Assembly (NCBI GenBank): GCA_035554115.1
Contig: DATMIW010000006.1
Coordinates: 1-64,000, forward strand
Direction of reading: 5' to 3'
Length of the DNA stretch: 64,000 bases
From: CAXTSE01 sp035554115
GTDB taxonomy: Bacteria; Actinomycetota; Actinomycetes; Actinomycetales; Microbacteriaceae
This document shows positions 33,654 to 42,840 of this stretch, piece by piece. The notes beneath the pieces are model-generated. The model searched no databases, was not told the DNA's origin, and worked only from the letters and a program-made list of their open reading frames with translations. A program made the position numbers and the translations under genes. Numbering within the stretch: the first letter of the stretch is position 1; every line of letters begins with the position of its first letter.

Positions 33654-34275
33654 GAGCGAGCCTCCCCGACGCGTGGGTGCGCAGATCGTGCCCGAGCGCT
33701 GCGATATCCCAAGCCCACAGCAGGTGGTCGTCAACCAGGCCATAAAGCCGGGTCGCCGCGGAGTACTCCTTCGCCGTCGCCGTGCGCACGACGGCGTCGG
33801 TCGCCAGGTCGATGCGGGGGCCGTTGACCTCGCCGAGGTAGAGCTCGCTGACTCCGCCGGGCTGCAGAATCGTCACCTCGAGGTCGAAGGCGCCGCGGGA
33901 GTTGCGCAGCGTCTCAACGGATTCCGCGTCGACGAAGACGGGTGCGCCTCGGCCGGGAAGCATGCCGGGACCAGGGTCGGCATCCCCCAGCTGGCGTGCC
34001 AAACGCCAGTATCCGATCTCGCTGAAGACCGGGCGGGATGAGGTCTCGACAAGCTCGACCGGCGAGGTCTCGACCGACGGCGGGAGAAGCCAGGCCGTGC
34101 AGCTGTACTGCAGATGAGGGGTGCCGTCATGGGTGAACGCGACGCGCTGACCGAATTGGTACTCGCGCGAGTCATCTCCGTCGAGGTAGGAGATAACTCC
34201 GGAGCCCTCCCATACGCCGAGCAGCCACGACAGCGGAACGATCTCGGACGGCACATCCGCCCCGAGTTCGAACAT
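33643..34275 (-). CDS. Nitrobindin/FABP-like heme-binding protein (DUF1794)
   Basis: 210 residues of the nitrobindin (THAP4-like) beta-barrel family, which binds ferric heme and may react with NO or peroxynitrite. The signature is GVWEGSG (about 20-26, G-x-W-x-G-x-G), and the C-terminal heme-ligand His lies in the last 30 residues (a conserved ALGHDLRTHASGRL). Residues about 68-76, ETSPVELVE, come from an embedded dispersed repeat. It starts 5 bases after the stop of the 36-residue membrane peptide and overlaps ygfZ. Confidence 0.86.
   Translation of the reverse strand: MFELGADVPSEIVPLSWLLGVWEGSGVISYLDGDDSREYQFGQRVAFTHDGTPHLQYSCTAWLLPPSVETSPVELVETSSRPVFSEIGYWRLARQLGDADPGPGMLPGRGAPVFVDAESVETLRNSRGAFDLEVTILQPGGVSELYLGEVNGPRIDLATDAVVRTATAKEYSAATRLYGLVDDHLLWAWDIAALGHDLRTHASGRLARVD
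34042..34060. repeat. Dispersed short repeat, copy inside the nitrobindin-like gene
   Basis: GGTCTCGACAAGCTCGACC followed by GGCG, then a partial second copy GGTCTCGACCGACGG at 34066. It is translated in frame as VELVET. Confidence 0.7.
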
Positions 34276-34280
34276 GAGGG

Positions 34281-34391
34281 CTAGCTCTGACCGCGGAAGA
34301 GGTTGTAGAGCACGACTACCGAGACAGATGCGATGGCCAGCGTCGCCAACAGCAGGAGTCCGATGAAGAACAGTTCCAGGGCGAACAACAT
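34281..34391 (-). CDS. 36-residue predicted membrane peptide
   Basis: A short frame, MLFALELFFIGLLLLATLAI and onward, ending LYNLFRGQS. One strongly hydrophobic helix spans most of it. It is placed exactly between the 82-residue membrane protein gene (9-base gap) and the nitrobindin-like gene (5-base gap) in the same direction, so it is very likely expressed. No family is recognised with confidence. Confidence 0.7.
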   Translation of the reverse strand: MLFALELFFIGLLLLATLAIASVSVVVLYNLFRGQS

Positions 34392-34400
34392 GCGTTCAGT

Positions 34401-34649
34401 CTACCGATGCACAAGAGCGAGCGCCGCCGTGGCGATACCGAGAATCACCAGTGCACCGACCGTGCTCGCGACCATTCGCGAAACAAGTCCCTCTTTGCGA
34501 TGCAAAGCCAACTGAATAACGCTGGTGAGCAGAAAAGCACCGGCCAAACCAACGGGCAACCAGGTCAGGTAGGCGCTCCCCGCTATGAACGCCACGAGAA
34601 ACACGCCGACGAGGGTGGCGAGCCAGACGGGCACAATGGTGCGGGACAC
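34401..34649 (-). CDS. Small membrane protein, unknown function
   Basis: 82 residues with probably three hydrophobic helices (about 5-25, 28-48, 58-80). It is the first gene of the minus-strand operon leading to ygfZ, and is divergent from glnR by 50 bases. It resembles conserved actinobacterial hypothetical membrane proteins found in this position. Confidence 0.75.
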   Translation of the reverse strand: MSRTIVPVWLATLVGVFLVAFIAGSAYLTWLPVGLAGAFLLTSVIQLALHRKEGLVSRMVASTVGALVILGIATAALALVHR

Positions 34650-34699
34650 GGAGACAGCCTACGGCTCGATACACTGACGGCACGGCGTTTGGAGGACGC

Positions 34700-35380
34700 A
34701 TGGCGCAGCTGTTGATCCTGACATCTGCGGTTGAGGCTGACATCTTGCCTGCTCTGACTCTTCTCAGTCATCGCACCCGCGCGATCCCGGCCGCACCCGC
34801 AGCGCTCATCAACGCGCCCACATCCGATCTGATCTTCGTCGATGCCCGCCACGATCTGGCCGCCGCGAAGTCCCTCTGCAAGATTCTGACGACCACGGGC
34901 GTCAACGTCCCGCTTGTTCTTGTCCTCACCGAGGGCGGGCTTACGGCTGTGTCTGCCGACTGGGGCGTCGACGATGTGATTCTCGAGAACGCGGGACCCG
35001 CCGAAGTGGATGCGCGCATCCGCCTCGTCATCGGTCGTCTGGCTCAGGACAAAGTGGGCTCCAAGATTCAGGCCTCTGGCGTGGTCATCGACGAGGCCAG
35101 CTATTCGGCCAAAGTCCATGGCCGCCCGCTCGACCTCACCTTCAAAGAGTTCGAGCTGCTGCGCTTCTTCGCCACCCATCCCTCGCGCGTGTTCACGCGC
35201 GAACAGCTGCTTAGCGAGGTGTGGGGCTACGACTACTTCGGCGGCACGCGCACCGTCGACGTGCACGTGCGGCGCCTGCGAGCCAAGCTCGGCGACCTGG
35301 AGTCGCTGATCGGCACCGTGCGCAACGTCGGCTACCGCTTCAATGTCTACGACGACGAAGACGAGCTCAGCGCCGTCTAG
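34700..35380 (+). CDS. glnR: GlnR-type global nitrogen regulator
   Basis: 226 residues. An atypical OmpR-family regulator with an N-terminal receiver-like domain (ADWGVDDVILENAGPAEVDAR, about 86-106) and a winged-helix C-terminal domain (LTFKEFELLRFF, GTRTVDVHVRRLRAKLGD, IGTVRNVGYRF). The match to Streptomyces GlnR, which activates ammonium assimilation genes, is close over the whole length from memory. The residue equivalent to the phospho-acceptor is Asp in IFVDARHDL, but GlnR works without a partner kinase, and none is adjacent. It lies just before ppk. Confidence 0.9.
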   Translation: MAQLLILTSAVEADILPALTLLSHRTRAIPAAPAALINAPTSDLIFVDARHDLAAAKSLCKILTTTGVNVPLVLVLTEGGLTAVSADWGVDDVILENAGPAEVDARIRLVIGRLAQDKVGSKIQASGVVIDEASYSAKVHGRPLDLTFKEFELLRFFATHPSRVFTREQLLSEVWGYDYFGGTRTVDVHVRRLRAKLGDLESLIGTVRNVGYRFNVYDDEDELSAV

Positions 35381-35390
35381 CTGATCGGTA

Positions 35391-35408
35391 GTTCACCGAC
35401 CATTCACC
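35391..35408 (+). promoter_or_regulatory. PHO-box-like direct repeat before ppk
   Basis: GTTCACC (35391-35397) and ATTCACC (35402-35408) at an 11-base period. A CACAAT -10 hexamer at about 35418 leaves only about 6 bases to the ATG, so the ppk message may be leaderless. Confidence 0.75.
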
Positions 35409-35429
35409 GCTGCCTGACACAATGGGTTG

Positions 35430-37604
35430 ATGGAGAGCAACAGCCCCCTGGGCGACGCGACTATTGCCGCCGATCTGCTCGACGACGACGAGGCCGACCC
35501 ACAGCTGGTCGATGACGGCACGCTGCCTCCCGACCGCTTCCTCGACCGCGAGCTGAGCTGGCTGGCCTTCAACGAGCGCGTTCTCGACCTGGCCGAAGAC
35601 GAGTCGCTTCCGCTTCTCGAGCGCGCCAACTTCTTGGCGATCTTCGCCAGCAACCTCGACGAGTTCTTCATGGTCCGGGTTGCAGGCCTCAAGCGCAGGA
35701 TCGCAACCGGGCTGGCCGTGCCCACGAACGTTGGACGCGCCCCGGCCGACGTTCTCGCCGACATCGGAGCCAAGGCCCACGAACTGCAGGAGAAGCACGC
35801 CCGCGTCTTCCGCGACGGCGTGATGCCCGCTCTCTCAGAGGCCCGCATCTACATCGAATCGTGGAGCGACCTCGACGACACCGACCGCGAACGCATCGAC
35901 GAAATCTTCACCTCGCAGATCTTCCCCGTGCTCATGCCGCTGGCTGTCGACCCCGCGCATCCCTTCCCCTACATCTCGGGGCTGTCGCTCAACCTGTCGA
36001 TCCGGGTGCGGAACCCGAAGACCAACCGGGTCGAGTTCGCGCGCCTCAAGATGCCGCAAAACCTGGCTCGCTTCGTGAAACTTCCGGATGACGGCTCGGG
36101 CAAACTGCGCTTCATCGCCCTCGAAGACCTCATCTCCAATCACCTGTACGAGCTTTTTCCGGGCATGGAGATCCTCGAGCACCACGAGTTCCGCGTCACC
36201 CGCAACGAAGACGTCGAAATCGAAGAGGACGAGACCGAGAGCATCATCCAGGCTCTCGAGAAGGAGCTGCTGCGGCGGCGATTCGGCCCGCCCATCCGTC
36301 TCGAAATCAGCGACGACATGGATGATGTGACGCTCGGCCTGCTCATGCAGGAACTCGACATCACCGAGCAAGAGGTCTACCGGCTGCCGGCGCCGCTCGA
36401 CCTGGGCGGACTCTTCGAGCTGCAGCGAGTCGAGCGACCCGAGCTGAAATACCCGCGCAGCGTTCCGACGACGAGCGTCAGCCTGCTGCCGAGCGACCCG
36501 ACCGAGAAGCCCGACATCTTTTCGTCGATGCGCCGCGGCGACATCCTCTTGCACCACCCGTACGAGTCGTTTTCGACGAGCGTGCAGGCGTTCCTCGAAC
36601 AGGCCGCGACCGATCCGCATGTTTTGGCTATCAAACAGACGCTGTATCGCACGAGCGGCGACAGCCCCATCGTCGAGGCGCTCATCGACGCCGCCGAAGC
36701 AGGCAAGTCCGTGCTCGCCCTCGTCGAGATCAAGGCGCGATTCGACGAGCAGGCCAATATCTCCTGGGCGCGCAAGCTCGAAAAGGCCGGTGTCCACGTC
36801 GTGTATGGGCTCGTCGGCCTCAAGACTCACTCGAAGCTCGCACTCGTGGTCCGGCAGGAGCGCGGCGGTCTGCGGCACTACAGCCACATCGGCACGGGCA
36901 ACTACAACCCCAAGACCAGCCGCATCTATGAAGACCTCGGGCTGCTGACCGCCGACGACCAGGTGGGCAAAGACCTCACCCGCCTATTCAACGAGCTCTC
37001 GGGCTATGCGATCGAGAAGAAGTTCAAGCGGCTGCTGGTTGCTCCTTTGCACCTGCGAAAAGGGCTGCTGAAACACATCGAGACCGAGGCTGAGAACGCG
37101 CTGGCAGGCAAGCCCAGCGGCATCCGGATCAAAGTCAACTCCATGGTCGACGAAGCGATTATCGACGCTCTGTATCGCGCGAGCATGGCGGGGGTTCCGA
37201 TCGACATCGTGGTGCGCGGCATCTGTGCTTTGCGGCCCGGGGTCGAGGGGCTCAGCGAGACGATCCAGGTGCGCAGTATTCTCGGGCGCTATCTCGAGCA
37301 TTCACGCATCTTCTCTTTTGCCAACGCGGGTGACCCGCAGATCTACATCGGCAGTGCCGACATGATGCACCGCAACCTCGACCGTCGTGTCGAAGCCCTC
37401 GTGCGGCTGACTCGACCCGAGCACCTCGATGAGCTGACGGAACTGCTCGACGACGCCATGTCTGACGCGACGGCCTCATGGTGGCTCGGATCAGACGGGG
37501 TCTGGACTCGACACAACATCGATGCAGACGGCGCTCCTCTCGTAGACCTGCAGGCGCAGATCATGACCCAGATCGGAGCGCGGCGACGGGGCGGACCGCG
37601 GTGA
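35430..37604 (+). CDS. ppk: Polyphosphate kinase
   Basis: About 724 residues. It makes inorganic polyphosphate from ATP. Four-domain layout: N-terminal helical domain (starts PDRFLDRELSWLAFNERV), head domain, and two phospholipase D-like catalytic domains. The autophosphorylated His lies in GLKTHSKLALVVR (about 470); a second active-site region is MMHRNLDRRVEALVRL near the end. ATG at 35430; the preceding TTG in frame is less likely. PHO-box control fits phosphate storage. The stop overlaps the next gene as GTGA. Confidence 0.97.
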   Translation: MESNSPLGDATIAADLLDDDEADPQLVDDGTLPPDRFLDRELSWLAFNERVLDLAEDESLPLLERANFLAIFASNLDEFFMVRVAGLKRRIATGLAVPTNVGRAPADVLADIGAKAHELQEKHARVFRDGVMPALSEARIYIESWSDLDDTDRERIDEIFTSQIFPVLMPLAVDPAHPFPYISGLSLNLSIRVRNPKTNRVEFARLKMPQNLARFVKLPDDGSGKLRFIALEDLISNHLYELFPGMEILEHHEFRVTRNEDVEIEEDETESIIQALEKELLRRRFGPPIRLEISDDMDDVTLGLLMQELDITEQEVYRLPAPLDLGGLFELQRVERPELKYPRSVPTTSVSLLPSDPTEKPDIFSSMRRGDILLHHPYESFSTSVQAFLEQAATDPHVLAIKQTLYRTSGDSPIVEALIDAAEAGKSVLALVEIKARFDEQANISWARKLEKAGVHVVYGLVGLKTHSKLALVVRQERGGLRHYSHIGTGNYNPKTSRIYEDLGLLTADDQVGKDLTRLFNELSGYAIEKKFKRLLVAPLHLRKGLLKHIETEAENALAGKPSGIRIKVNSMVDEAIIDALYRASMAGVPIDIVVRGICALRPGVEGLSETIQVRSILGRYLEHSRIFSFANAGDPQIYIGSADMMHRNLDRRVEALVRLTRPEHLDELTELLDDAMSDATASWWLGSDGVWTRHNIDADGAPLVDLQAQIMTQIGARRRGGPR

Positions 37605-38551
37605 CAGCTCCCGTTCTTGCGGCCGGCGCCGTGTGTTGGCGCGTGACCGATGATGGCGAGGTCGAGATCCTCGTCGTGTTCCGCACCCAGCATCGGGACT
37701 GGTCGCTGCCCAAGGGCAAGCTCGATCCCGGCGAGACCCTGCCCGAGACGGCCGTCCGCGAGATCGAAGAGGAGACCGGCCTGCGGATCTCCCTCGGGGT
37801 CCCGCTCGGCGTCGTCGACTATGTGCTGCCGAACGGGCGCGAAAAGTTCGTGTCCTATTGGGCAGCGGAAGTCTCGTCCCACGCCATCTCGAAGTCGACA
37901 TTCGTCACGAATGACGAGATCGAGAGCCTGCACTGGATGACGCCCGACGCCGCGCGCGCACGGTTCAGCTACCCGCACGACGTCGACATTGTCGAGAGAT
38001 TCAGCGATCTGTATCAAACCGGTCGCGCCCGCACCTTCGCGATCATTGCGGTGCGGCACGGGAAGGCTGTCGATGGATCGGTGTGGGACGGACCGGATGC
38101 GACGCGACCCCTTATGCAGCGCGGCAGCGAGCAGGCGCGCAGCCTGGCTCCAGGGATCGCTGCGTTCCAGCCGGCGAAACTCTTCAGCTCGACCGCCGTT
38201 CGATGCCTCTCGACCATCGATCCGACATCTCGCCTCACCGGGCTGGAAGTGCGCGCCAAGAAGGTCCTGAGCCAGGACGCCTATTCGCCTGACGGGGCGG
38301 CGATCGGTCGTTTCGTCGAGAAACGGCTGGCGCGTGCTCGCACCGCGGTGCTCTGCAGCCACGGTCCGGTCCTGCCGCAGATCATGGCGTCTCTCGCCGA
38401 AGCGACGGGCAGCAGCGAGCTGCTGCGCGGTGCCGGACAGCTCGCGCCCGGCGAATACGCCGTCGTGCATCTGCCGGCAGCGGATCCCACGTCGGGACTT
38501 GTGGCCCTGGAAATCCATGGCCCGGCCATCGAAGATTTCAGCCTTCGTTAA
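37601..38551 (+). CDS. Nudix hydrolase fused to histidine phosphatase (MutT1-like)
   Basis: 316 residues. The N-terminal Nudix domain (about 1-135) has the complete Nudix box G-x5-E-x7-REIEEETGL (about 41-63). The C-terminal domain (about 145-316) is a histidine phosphatase with VRHGKAVDG and the second His in CSHGPVLP. This two-domain form is known as mycobacterial MutT1, which hydrolyses oxidised and dinucleoside polyphosphates. GTG start overlapping the ppk stop by 4 bases; co-transcription with ppk suggests a link to polyphosphate/nucleotide balance. Confidence 0.92.
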   Translation: MTAPVLAAGAVCWRVTDDGEVEILVVFRTQHRDWSLPKGKLDPGETLPETAVREIEEETGLRISLGVPLGVVDYVLPNGREKFVSYWAAEVSSHAISKSTFVTNDEIESLHWMTPDAARARFSYPHDVDIVERFSDLYQTGRARTFAIIAVRHGKAVDGSVWDGPDATRPLMQRGSEQARSLAPGIAAFQPAKLFSSTAVRCLSTIDPTSRLTGLEVRAKKVLSQDAYSPDGAAIGRFVEKRLARARTAVLCSHGPVLPQIMASLAEATGSSELLRGAGQLAPGEYAVVHLPAADPTSGLVALEIHGPAIEDFSLR

Positions 38552-38564
38552 CCTTCCGTTAACC
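38547..38564 (+). promoter_or_regulatory. PHO-box direct repeat before pstS
   Basis: GTTAACC at 38547-38553 and again at 38558-38564, an 11-base period, identical copies; the first overlaps the stop codon of the Nudix gene. This fits the RegX3/PhoP binding pattern ahead of pstSCAB. Confidence 0.75.
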
Positions 38565-38657
38565 ACCTGCGCGGTGTGTAGTCATGCCGCGTTCGTAGCC
38601 TCGCTGAGGGCTCGCACCGGGCCCAGTTCTGAACCCAGCATTCCCGAAGGGAAAACA

Positions 38658-39749
38658 GTGAACATCACGCGTACCGGCAGCATCGCTGCCATCGCACTCA
38701 TCGGAGCCATCGCGCTCTCGTCGTGCGCCGCAAACGAAGCCCCCTCCGACACCAAAACCGTCAGCAAGCTTTCCGGAACCATTGACGGCGCTGGCGCGTC
38801 GTCGCAGGGCTCAGCAGAAGACGCTTGGGTCGCCGCCTTCCAGGGCGACAACCCCAAGGTCACCATCAACTACGACCCCTCGGGTTCGGGTGCGGGCCGT
38901 GCCGCCTTCGCCGCCGGCGGCGTCAACTTCGCCGGATCGGACTCGGCCCTCAAGCCGGAAGAGATCGCAGCGGGCTTCCAGGGATGCGTCGCCGGCAGCG
39001 GTTACGTGCAGGTTCCGGCCTACATCTCCCCGATCGCGTTGATCTTCAACGTCGAAGGCGTGAAGGACCTCAACCTCGACGCCGCCACAGTCGCGGGCAT
39101 CTTCAAGGGCACCATCACCAAGTGGGATGACAAGGCCATCGCCGACCTCAACCCCGACGCCAAGCTGCCGTCGGCCGACATCACGGCAGTCCACCGCTCA
39201 GACGACTCGGGTACGACGAAGAACTTCGCCGACTACCTCAACAAGGTCGCTCCGACCGTATGGGATGCGGCCCCGGCCGACACCTTCCCGTACAGTGCCG
39301 GCGAAGCCGCACAGGGCACCTCCGGTGTCGTTGACGCCGTGACCAACGGAACCAACACGATCGGCTACGCCGACGCCTCGAAGGCCGGCAAGCTCAGCGT
39401 CGCCAAGATCGAGGTCGGCACCAAGTTCGTCAGTCCCAGCGCCGAAGGTGCTGCGGCAGTCGTTGCGGAATCGCCTGCCAATGACACCGCAAACGACACT
39501 GACCTCTCGGTCAAGCTCAACCGTGTGACGACCGACCCGTCGCACTACCCGCTCGTGCTCGTGAGCTACATCATCACCTGCGTCGAGTTCCAGGACGCCA
39601 AGGTCGCCCCGGCGGTCAAGGCCTACATCCAGTACATCACCAGCGAGGCCGGCCAGAAGGTCGCCGCCGAGTCGGCCGGTGCCGCACCGCTCTCCTCGGA
39701 GCTGTCGTCGAAGGTCGCCACGGCCCTTGACGCCATCGTCACCAAGTAA
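38658..39749 (+). CDS. pstS: Phosphate-binding lipoprotein PstS
   Basis: 363 residues. Signal peptide with lipobox LSSC near residue 23, then a periplasmic-binding-protein fold. Phosphate-contact motifs: IDGAGASSQ, the Ser/Gly loop DPSGSGAGRAAF, FAGSDSAL, and HRSDDSGTTKNF. It captures phosphate outside the cell and passes it to PstCA. The start is GTG at 38658 with AAGGGA upstream; the reading frame extends upstream through the previous gene but is not used. The PHO box is about 95 bases upstream. Confidence 0.97.
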   Translation: MNITRTGSIAAIALIGAIALSSCAANEAPSDTKTVSKLSGTIDGAGASSQGSAEDAWVAAFQGDNPKVTINYDPSGSGAGRAAFAAGGVNFAGSDSALKPEEIAAGFQGCVAGSGYVQVPAYISPIALIFNVEGVKDLNLDAATVAGIFKGTITKWDDKAIADLNPDAKLPSADITAVHRSDDSGTTKNFADYLNKVAPTVWDAAPADTFPYSAGEAAQGTSGVVDAVTNGTNTIGYADASKAGKLSVAKIEVGTKFVSPSAEGAAAVVAESPANDTANDTDLSVKLNRVTTDPSHYPLVLVSYIITCVEFQDAKVAPAVKAYIQYITSEAGQKVAAESAGAAPLSSELSSKVATALDAIVTK

Positions 39750-39762
39750 CACCCCGTAGTAC

Positions 39763-39814
39763 CTGTCGGGCTGCGGCACGCGTGCGTATTGCACGTCGAG
39801 CCGCAGCCCGACAG
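39763..39814 (+). terminator. Intra-operon hairpin between pstS and pstC
   Basis: CTGTCGGGCTGCGGC (39763-39777) pairs perfectly with 39800-39814, a 15-bp stem with a 22-base loop that contains an inner GTGC/GCAC stem. No T-tract. It probably stabilises pstS mRNA or causes partial termination, giving more PstS than permease. Confidence 0.75.
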
Positions 39815-39857
39815 ACTTGGTCCGCCCATCCCCCCGCGGTCTGGCAGGAAGACACGA

Positions 39858-40799
39858 ATGACCTCAGCACAGGTGCGCGCGAAAGCCGCACTCCGCCCCG
39901 CCGATCGCATCTTCTCAGGCACCACGGTCGCCGCCGGTGCCCTCATCCTCGTCGCGCTCGCCGCGGTCGCCCTGTTCTTGATCGCGCAGAGCATTCCTGC
40001 TCTGACAGCTGATCCCAAGGATCTCAAGGGCGCTCCGGACAGTTTCTGGCAGTACGTCATCCCGCTCGCCTTCGGATCGGTGTGGGCGGCGGCATTAGCG
40101 CTCATCATGGCGCTGCCGATTTCGTACGGCATCGCGCTCTTCATCTCGCACTACGCACCGCGCCGCCTCGCGCAGGGGCTCGGCTATGTGATCGACCTGC
40201 TGGCCGCTGTGCCGTCGGTCGTTTTCGGCCTCTGGGGCATCAAAGTTCTCGCCCCCTCGCTCATTCCGCTCTACACCTGGCTGGTCGACAATCTCGGCTG
40301 GATTCCCCTGTTCGGCGGGGATGTGTCGGGTACTGGACGCACGATCCTGACCGTCGCCATCGTGCTCGCCGTCATGGTCATTCCGATCATTACCGCCGTC
40401 TCGCGCGAAGTGTTCCTGCAAACGCCTCGCCTGCACGAGGAGGCAGCCCTCGCCCTGGGGGCGACGCGGTGGGAGATGATCCGGATGGCGGTGATCCCGT
40501 TCGGACGCCCCGGCATGATCTCGGCGGCGATGCTCGGCCTCGGCCGGGCGCTCGGCGAGACAATGGTGGTCGCCATGGTGCTGTCGCCGTCACCGCAGCT
40601 CATCACCTTCATCCTCACCGGATCGCAGAACTCGTCGACGATCGCAGGCAACATCGCCCTCAACTTCCCCGAGGCTCACGGCGTCGACGTCAACGCGCTT
40701 ATCGCCACCGGCCTCGTGCTCTTCGCCATCACGCTTCTGGTCAACTCCGCCGCGCGTGTCGTCATCAACCGCCGCAAGGCGTTCTCGGGAGCCAACTGA
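39858..40799 (+). CDS. pstC: Phosphate ABC transporter permease PstC
   Basis: 313 residues, six membrane helices. The permease signature for contact with the ATPase is EEAALALGATRWEMIRMAV IPF-like (EAA loop, about 190-212). AGGAAG precedes the ATG at 39858. Its stop overlaps the pstA start as TGATG. Confidence 0.95.
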   Translation: MTSAQVRAKAALRPADRIFSGTTVAAGALILVALAAVALFLIAQSIPALTADPKDLKGAPDSFWQYVIPLAFGSVWAAALALIMALPISYGIALFISHYAPRRLAQGLGYVIDLLAAVPSVVFGLWGIKVLAPSLIPLYTWLVDNLGWIPLFGGDVSGTGRTILTVAIVLAVMVIPIITAVSREVFLQTPRLHEEAALALGATRWEMIRMAVIPFGRPGMISAAMLGLGRALGETMVVAMVLSPSPQLITFILTGSQNSSTIAGNIALNFPEAHGVDVNALIATGLVLFAITLLVNSAARVVINRRKAFSGAN

Positions 40800-41875
40800 T
40801 GACCGCCGTCACAACAACAGAGGTCAACTCGCTCACAACAGGCCGGCTCCCACGCTGGTCGCCCTGGGTGTTGCTCGGCGCGAGCTGGCTTGTCATGGTC
40901 GGAATCTTCGCGCTCGGGGCGACGGGATCCGGCAGCGAGTTCTCGATCGCGCCCCCGCTTGTGCTCGGCACAGTTCTCTATGTCGTTGCGATCTTCGTCT
41001 TCGCGCTTCTGGTGGAAGGCATTCGGCAGGCGAAGGATCGCCTGGTCACCTCGCTCGTCGTTTCGGCGTTCCTGATCGCGCTGATCCCGTTGATTTCGCT
41101 GCTGTTCACGGTGGTGTCCAACGGCGTCCACCGCATGGACTTCACTTTCTTCACGAGTTCGATGCGCAACGTCGTCGGCGAAGGGGGCGGTGCGCTCCAC
41201 GCGATCGTCGGCACTCTGCTCATCACCGGTGCGGCAACGCTGATCTCCGTTCCGGTCGGGCTGCTCACCGCGATTTATCTCGTCGAATACGGCCGCGGGA
41301 CGCTCGCACGAGCCATCACCTTCTTTGTGGATGTCATGACCGGCATCCCCTCGATCGTTGCCGGGCTCTTCGCCTTCGCCTTCTTCTCCTTGATCCTGAG
41401 CGACCCCGGCATCCGATTCGGATTCGGCGGATCCGTCGCCCTGTCGCTGCTGATGATCCCCGTCGTTGTGCGGTCGAGCGAAGAGATGCTGAAACTCGTG
41501 CCGAACGAACTGCGCGAGGCGTCGTATGCGCTCGGCGTGCCGAAATGGCTCACGATTCTCAAGATTGTGATCCCCACATCCATCGCGGGCATTACCACCG
41601 GCATCACTCTCGCCATTGCGCGCGTCATCGGCGAAACGGCGCCGTTGCTGCTGATCGCTGGCTTCACCACGAGCATGAACTACGACCTGTTCTCCGAGCG
41701 TCAAATGTCCTTGCCGGTCTTCGTGTTCACGCAGTATGCGAACCCCGGAACCGATGTGCAGGCCTCACTCGACCGCGCGTGGGCGGGTGCGCTGACTCTC
41801 ATCCTCATCGTGATGTTGCTCAACCTGATCGCCCGTCTGGTTGCCCGTATCTTCTCTCCCAAGCTCGGCCGCTGA
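40799..41875 (+). CDS. pstA: Phosphate ABC transporter permease PstA
   Basis: 358 residues, about seven hydrophobic segments, with the EAA loop LREASYALGVPKWLTILKIV (about 240-260). It forms the channel with PstC. An N-terminal extension of about 100 residues with three helices precedes the core, as in actinobacterial PstA. The ATG at 40799 shares a base with the pstC stop. Confidence 0.95.
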   Translation: MTAVTTTEVNSLTTGRLPRWSPWVLLGASWLVMVGIFALGATGSGSEFSIAPPLVLGTVLYVVAIFVFALLVEGIRQAKDRLVTSLVVSAFLIALIPLISLLFTVVSNGVHRMDFTFFTSSMRNVVGEGGGALHAIVGTLLITGAATLISVPVGLLTAIYLVEYGRGTLARAITFFVDVMTGIPSIVAGLFAFAFFSLILSDPGIRFGFGGSVALSLLMIPVVVRSSEEMLKLVPNELREASYALGVPKWLTILKIVIPTSIAGITTGITLAIARVIGETAPLLLIAGFTTSMNYDLFSERQMSLPVFVFTQYANPGTDVQASLDRAWAGALTLILIVMLLNLIARLVARIFSPKLGR

Positions 41876-41911
41876 GCCGTCCACCGCTGAGCCCACACCC
41901 AAAGGAACCAC

Positions 41912-42691
41912 GTGTCTAAGCGCATCGAAGTCACCGACCTCAACGTCTACTACGGCTCATTCAAAGCCGTCGAAGGCGTCACCCTGACGATCGAACCCCG
42001 CACCGTGACGGCGTTCATCGGTCCTTCGGGGTGTGGCAAGTCGACCTTCCTCCGCACGCTCAACCGCATGCACGAGGTCATCCCGGGCGCCTATGTCGAA
42101 GGCGATGTGCGTATCGACGGCAACAACCTGTACGGCCCGGGCGTCGACCCCGTGCTCGTGCGCCGACAGGTGGGCATGGTGTTCCAGCGCCCCAACCCGT
42201 TCCCCACCATGTCGATCCGCGACAATGTGCTGGCCGGCGTCAAGCTCAACAACACTCGGATGTCGAAAGCCGAAGGGGACGAACTGGTTGAGAAGTCCCT
42301 CCAGGGCGCCAACCTCTGGAACGAGGTCAAAGACCGGCTCGCACTGCCCGGATCCGGGTTGTCGGGTGGACAGCAGCAGCGTCTCTGCATCGCGCGGGCC
42401 ATCGCCGTGGCCCCCGAGGTGATCCTGATGGACGAGCCCTGCTCGGCCCTCGACCCGATCTCGACCCTCGCGATCGAAGACCTCATCGAGGATCTCAAGC
42501 AGGACTACACGATCGTGATCGTGACCCACAACATGCAGCAGGCGAGCCGAGTTTCAGACCGTACGGCGTTCTTCAACATCGCGGGCACCGGCCAGCCGGG
42601 CAAGCTCATCGAATACGACGACACCACGACAATGTTCTCGAAGCCGAGCGTGCAGGCGACGGAAGACTACGTCTCCGGCAAGTTCGGGTGA
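41912..42691 (+). CDS. pstB: Phosphate ABC transporter ATPase PstB
   Basis: 259 residues. Walker A GPSGCGKST (about 36-44), Q-loop VFQRPNPFPTMS, signature LSGGQQQRLCIARA, Walker B VILMDEPCSALDP and switch VTHNMQQASRVSDR. It powers phosphate uptake and probably helps signal phosphate status to SenX3 through PhoU. GTG start with AAAGGAA upstream. Last gene of the pst operon. Confidence 0.97.
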   Translation: MSKRIEVTDLNVYYGSFKAVEGVTLTIEPRTVTAFIGPSGCGKSTFLRTLNRMHEVIPGAYVEGDVRIDGNNLYGPGVDPVLVRRQVGMVFQRPNPFPTMSIRDNVLAGVKLNNTRMSKAEGDELVEKSLQGANLWNEVKDRLALPGSGLSGGQQQRLCIARAIAVAPEVILMDEPCSALDPISTLAIEDLIEDLKQDYTIVIVTHNMQQASRVSDRTAFFNIAGTGQPGKLIEYDDTTTMFSKPSVQATEDYVSGKFG

Positions 42692-42840
42692 CATGAAGGC
42701 GCCGGGCCGCAAAACGCCTCTCGGCGGAAGGCCGCTCGAAGCGGCGATATGTGGAGCCCGGGGTTATGCGGCCCGGCTCAACGAGTTTACGACACCACCG
42801 TCCAGCCGTTCGAGGGCGTTCGCTGGGAGCGTGCCACTGC

